From NCBI GenBank assembly GCA_902773455.1, contig CACYEW010000199.1, positions 1-16,547 of the forward strand: DNA of 16,547 bases, in the 5' to 3' direction. The notes under the pieces were generated by a model. It was not told the DNA's origin and made no database searches. It was given only the letters and a program-made list of their open reading frames with translations. Below, in pieces: positions 14,343 to 16,547 of the stretch. The translations under genes and the position numbers were made by a program. This DNA comes from an uncultured Ruminococcus sp. GTDB lineage: Bacteria; Bacillota; Clostridia; Oscillospirales; CAG-272. The number at the start of each line of letters is the position of its first letter. Positions within the stretch are counted from its first letter, which is position 1.

Positions 14343-14368
14343 GGCGGAATTTACTTGTTTTTTCCGCC
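14343..14368 (-). promoter_or_regulatory. Second leader hairpin near the operon transcript 5' end
   Basis: Arms GGCGGAA and TTCCGCC (7 bp) surround a 12-nt A-rich loop. It begins about 10 nt after the predicted transcription start, so it could protect the 5' end of the operon mRNA. No T-run follows, so it is not an attenuator of the usual kind. Confidence 0.4.
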
Positions 14369-14384
14369 TGGCGCCGCAATTTTC

Positions 14385-14412
14385 ATTATACATCATCTTT
14401 TTGTTTTGTCAA
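14385..14412 (-). promoter_or_regulatory. Sigma-A promoter of the starch operon
   Basis: On the minus strand a perfect -35 TTGACA (14407-14412) and a perfect -10 TATAAT (14385-14390) are separated by 16 nt. Transcription would start near 14378, leaving a leader of about 100 nt before the ATG at 14275. It drives the nine-gene operon. Confidence 0.85.
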
Positions 14413-14419
14413 GACAAAA
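14404..14419. promoter_or_regulatory. Palindrome overlapping the operon -35 box (candidate operator)
   Basis: TTTTGTC and GACAAAA form 7-bp arms around AA. The palindrome covers the whole -35 hexamer of the starch operon promoter, so a dimeric repressor bound here would block RNA polymerase. It does not match the LacI/CcpA consensus that I know. The regulator is not in this window. Confidence 0.5.
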
Positions 14420-14428
14420 ATCATAAAA

Positions 14429-14446
14429 ATTAACAAATAAGTTAAT
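14429..14446. promoter_or_regulatory. Inverted repeat between the divergent promoters
   Basis: ATTAAC and GTTAAT arms are separated by 6 nt. It lies upstream of both the operon -35 and the glgB -10, a position where a regulator could act on both. The sequence is AT-rich, so a chance palindrome is possible. Confidence 0.3.
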
Positions 14447-14477
14447 GTAAAAACAGGGATTATTGTTTAATTTACTG

Positions 14478-14483
14478 TATAAT
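14478..14483 (+). promoter_or_regulatory. glgB promoter -10 element
   Basis: A perfect TATAAT lies 28 nt before the glgB ATG. No good -35 hexamer is present at 16-18 nt upstream, so the promoter may be weak or activator-dependent. A 7-bp AT-rich inverted repeat (TTTAATT and AATTAAA, 14466-14492) flanks it. Confidence 0.55.
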
Positions 14484-14511
14484 ACAATTAAATAAAGCGT
14501 TGGAGGGCAAA

Positions 14512-16425
14512 ATGGCGTACGATCACGAAAAAGAACTGTATCTTTTCCATCAGGGTACTTATTTCAAAGCGTATGAATTTTTCGGGGCGCATAAAACTAA
14601 GGATGAAAACGGAAACGACGCTGCGGTTTTCCGCACCTGGGCGCCGAACGCCGACGCGGTATACGTGACCGGCGATTTCAACTGCTGGCGCACGGATATG
14701 CCGATGAAGAAAATATCCGACCGCGGCGTATGGGAGCTTTACGTTCCGCTCGGTTTCGATAATAAGGAAAGAATAAAATATAAGTATCTGCCCGTAAAAA
14801 ACGGCAGAGCCGCTTTCAAGGCGGATCCTTACGCCGTTTTCGACGGAACGCATAAAGAAACGGCTTCGTATCTGTACGAGCTGCCGGATTTCCGCTGGGA
14901 CGACCGGGCCTGGCTTTCGTCGCGCGCAAAAGCGATGAGCGGCTCCGGCGCCGAGCCGCCGTACTCCGTGCCCGTGAACATATACGAGGTGCATCTCGGT
15001 TCTGTCATACGTCACGGCGACAATACTTATTATAACTACCGCGAGCTCGCCGATTTTCTCGTTCCGTACGTGAAGCGGCTCGGATATACTCATATCGAGC
15101 TTCTGCCCGTTGCCGAGCATCCGCTCGACGACAGCTGGGGATATCAGATCTGCGGCTTTTACGCTCCGACCTCGCGCTTCGGCGAACCTTCCGATTTTAT
15201 GTATTTCGTCAACGAATTCCATAAAGCCGGTATCGGCGTCATTCTGGACTGGGTACCCGCGCACTTTTCAAAAGACGCGCACGGCCTTGCCGATTTTGAC
15301 GGCGGTATGTGCTACGAATATCAGGGAAACGACAGAAAAGAGCATAAAGTATGGGGAACGCGGTTCTTCGATCTCGGCCGTGAGGAGGTACAGAGTTTTC
15401 TCATATCAAACGCTCTTTACTGGCTCAACGAGTATCATATAGACGGGCTCCGCGTCGACGCCGTCGCCGCGATGCTTTACCTCGATTTTGACAGAGCGCC
15501 CGGCGAGTGGACTCCCGCTCCGGACGGTTCGAACAAGAATTACGAAGCCATAGCGTTTTTCAAAAAGCTCAATACCGAGATATTCCGTCAGCACCCCGAC
15601 GTGTTTATGATAGCGGAGGAATCGTCCGACTGGCCGATGCTGACGAAGCCTGTCTACGCGGGTGGTCTCGGATTCAACTTCAAATGGGATATGGGCTTTA
15701 TGAACGATATGTTCAAATACGTAAGGACCGATCCGCTGTTCAGAAGATACGAGCACAACTGCATCACGTTTTCGCTGATGTACGCTTTTTCCGAAAACTA
15801 TATCCTCGCGATATCGCACGACGAGGTCGTGCACGGCAAAGGCTCGCTCATAAACAAGATGTTCGGCAGCTATGAGCAGAAATTTGACGGCATACGCTGT
15901 TTTCTCGCGTATATGATGTGTCATCCCGGCAAAAAACTGCTTTTCATGGGCTCCGAATACGGTCAGTTCAGCGAATGGAACAACAACAAATCGCTCGAAT
16001 GGTTCATGACGGATATCGAAAAACACAGAGATCTGCAGAATTATACGGCGGCGCTCAATCGCTTTTATCTGTCCTCCCCCGAGCTTTGGGAAAGAGACCT
16101 GTCGTGGGACGGCTTCAGATGGATAAAACCGGACGATAAGGATAACAACACGGCGGTGTTTATGCGGATATCGGCAAAAGGAGATTTTCTTGTCTGCGCG
16201 TTCAACTTCTCCGCCGTATCTCATCAGAACTACCGCTTCGGCGTGCCGAAGAGCGGCGTATATAAAGAGGTCTTCGCGTCGTCGCCTTACGGCACTCCCG
16301 ACGCGCAAAGCGAAAATATACCCTGCGACGGGTTCGATCACAGTATCGCGATCGACCTGCCTCCCCTCTCCGCCGTCATACTCGGTCATGAACCGTCAAA
16401 AAGGCGAAAAAACGCCGGCAGATAA
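14512..16425 (+). CDS. glgB: 1,4-alpha-glucan branching enzyme
   Basis: A 637-residue GH13 enzyme that creates alpha-1,6 branches in glycogen in the cytoplasm. There is no signal peptide. A CBM48 lies at about 30-115 (FRTWAPNADAVYVTGDFN). The catalytic barrel carries ELLPVAEHPLDDSWGYQ, region I DWVPAHF, nucleophile Asp316 in GLRVDAVAAML, acid/base Glu369 in MIAEESSDWP, and Asp437 in SHDEVVHGKGS. A C-terminal beta domain follows. The length is close to the Bacillus type and lacks the long N-terminal module of E. coli GlgB. The ATG at 14512 is chosen because GGAGGG (14502-14507) is placed correctly for it; the frame also opens at a TTG at 14500, but that start would begin just before the ribosome site. 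It is divergent from the starch operon and shares its 236-bp upstream region; no other glycogen gene is in the window. Confidence 0.97.
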   Translation: MAYDHEKELYLFHQGTYFKAYEFFGAHKTKDENGNDAAVFRTWAPNADAVYVTGDFNCWRTDMPMKKISDRGVWELYVPLGFDNKERIKYKYLPVKNGRAAFKADPYAVFDGTHKETASYLYELPDFRWDDRAWLSSRAKAMSGSGAEPPYSVPVNIYEVHLGSVIRHGDNTYYNYRELADFLVPYVKRLGYTHIELLPVAEHPLDDSWGYQICGFYAPTSRFGEPSDFMYFVNEFHKAGIGVILDWVPAHFSKDAHGLADFDGGMCYEYQGNDRKEHKVWGTRFFDLGREEVQSFLISNALYWLNEYHIDGLRVDAVAAMLYLDFDRAPGEWTPAPDGSNKNYEAIAFFKKLNTEIFRQHPDVFMIAEESSDWPMLTKPVYAGGLGFNFKWDMGFMNDMFKYVRTDPLFRRYEHNCITFSLMYAFSENYILAISHDEVVHGKGSLINKMFGSYEQKFDGIRCFLAYMMCHPGKKLLFMGSEYGQFSEWNNNKSLEWFMTDIEKHRDLQNYTAALNRFYLSSPELWERDLSWDGFRWIKPDDKDNNTAVFMRISAKGDFLVCAFNFSAVSHQNYRFGVPKSGVYKEVFASSPYGTPDAQSENIPCDGFDHSIAIDLPPLSAVILGHEPSKRRKNAGR

Positions 16426-16461
16426 CGCAGCCTTGACCGCATCAAAAAGATCCCGCGCTCA

Positions 16462-16540
16462 TGCCGACTGTTCTGAAGGACAGTCGGCAGTTATGAGTTC
16501 CGCTTACGCGGAACGTTATGAGCGCTGACGCGCGTTATGA
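16462..16540. repeat. Array of three hairpins joined by the 7-nt linker GTTATGA
   Basis: Three palindromes: 16462-16489 (arms TGCCGACTGTTC and GGACAGTCGGCA with one G-U pair, loop TGAA), 16497-16514 (GTTCCGC, TTAC, GCGGAAC) and 16522-16533 (GCGC, TGAC, GCGC). Each is followed by an exact GTTATGA (16490-16496, 16515-16521 sharing its last base boundary with the next arm, 16534-16540). It lies 36 nt after the glgB stop. No T-run follows within the window, so it is not a standard intrinsic terminator. Confidence 0.85.
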
Positions 16541-16547
16541 TTGCTTC

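Noticed and set aside
14463..14468. TTGTTT as a -35 for glgB
   Set aside because: Only 9 nt separate it from the TATAAT at 14478, too short for a sigma-A promoter.
14500..14511. TTG start for glgB
   Set aside because: The ribosome site GGAGGG lies within these codons and is correctly spaced for the ATG at 14512.
15406..16389. 327-codon minus-strand frame opposite glgB
   Set aside because: Antisense to conserved GlgB motifs; no start signal and no domain.

Overview
The window holds a starch and maltodextrin acquisition locus from a bacterium of Gram-positive (Firmicutes/Clostridia) type. That placement is inference. It rests on lipobox signal peptides, strong GGAGG ribosome binding sites, a consensus sigma-A promoter, an AmyE-type GH13 amylase and a Bacillus-length branching enzyme. 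No rRNA, tRNA, transposase or CRISPR array is visible. Most of the sequence is moderately GC-rich, but the first 1.4 kb is clearly AT-rich.

Layout. (i) Positions 1-1521, minus strand: two AT-rich lipoprotein genes of unknown function. The first runs off the left edge. Each sits behind the same ~91-bp module, an intrinsic terminator followed by a promoter resembling ECF-sigma promoters. (ii) Positions 1522-1600: three hairpins separated by the 7-nt linker GCGATAT. (iii) Positions 1606-14275, minus strand: a nine-gene operon transcribed from a promoter at 14385-14412. In transcription order it encodes a starch-binding lipoprotein, a GH13 alpha-amylase lipoprotein, a type I pullulanase lipoprotein, a small PH-like membrane protein, a long MalK-type ATPase, an RDD membrane protein, a sugar-binding lipoprotein (MalE-like), and two permeases (MalF- and MalG-like). 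(iv) Positions 14276-14511: a divergent regulatory region with palindromes. (v) Positions 14512-16425, plus strand: glgB. (vi) Positions 16462-16540: a second array of three hairpins, here separated by the linker GTTATGA.

Inferred function. The first lipoprotein would hold starch at the cell surface. The lipid-anchored amylase and pullulanase would cut alpha-1,4 and alpha-1,6 bonds there. The MalE/F/G/K transporter would import the maltodextrins. GlgB, read divergently, would serve intracellular glycogen. This is a Gram-positive counterpart of a Sus-type system. The least ordinary parts are the MalK with a roughly doubled C-terminal regulatory region, the two small membrane proteins inside the transporter operon, the starch-binding lipoprotein with an unrecognised N-terminal half, the repeated terminator-promoter module, and the two hairpin arrays. 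All functional assignments come from motif reading; no database search was possible.
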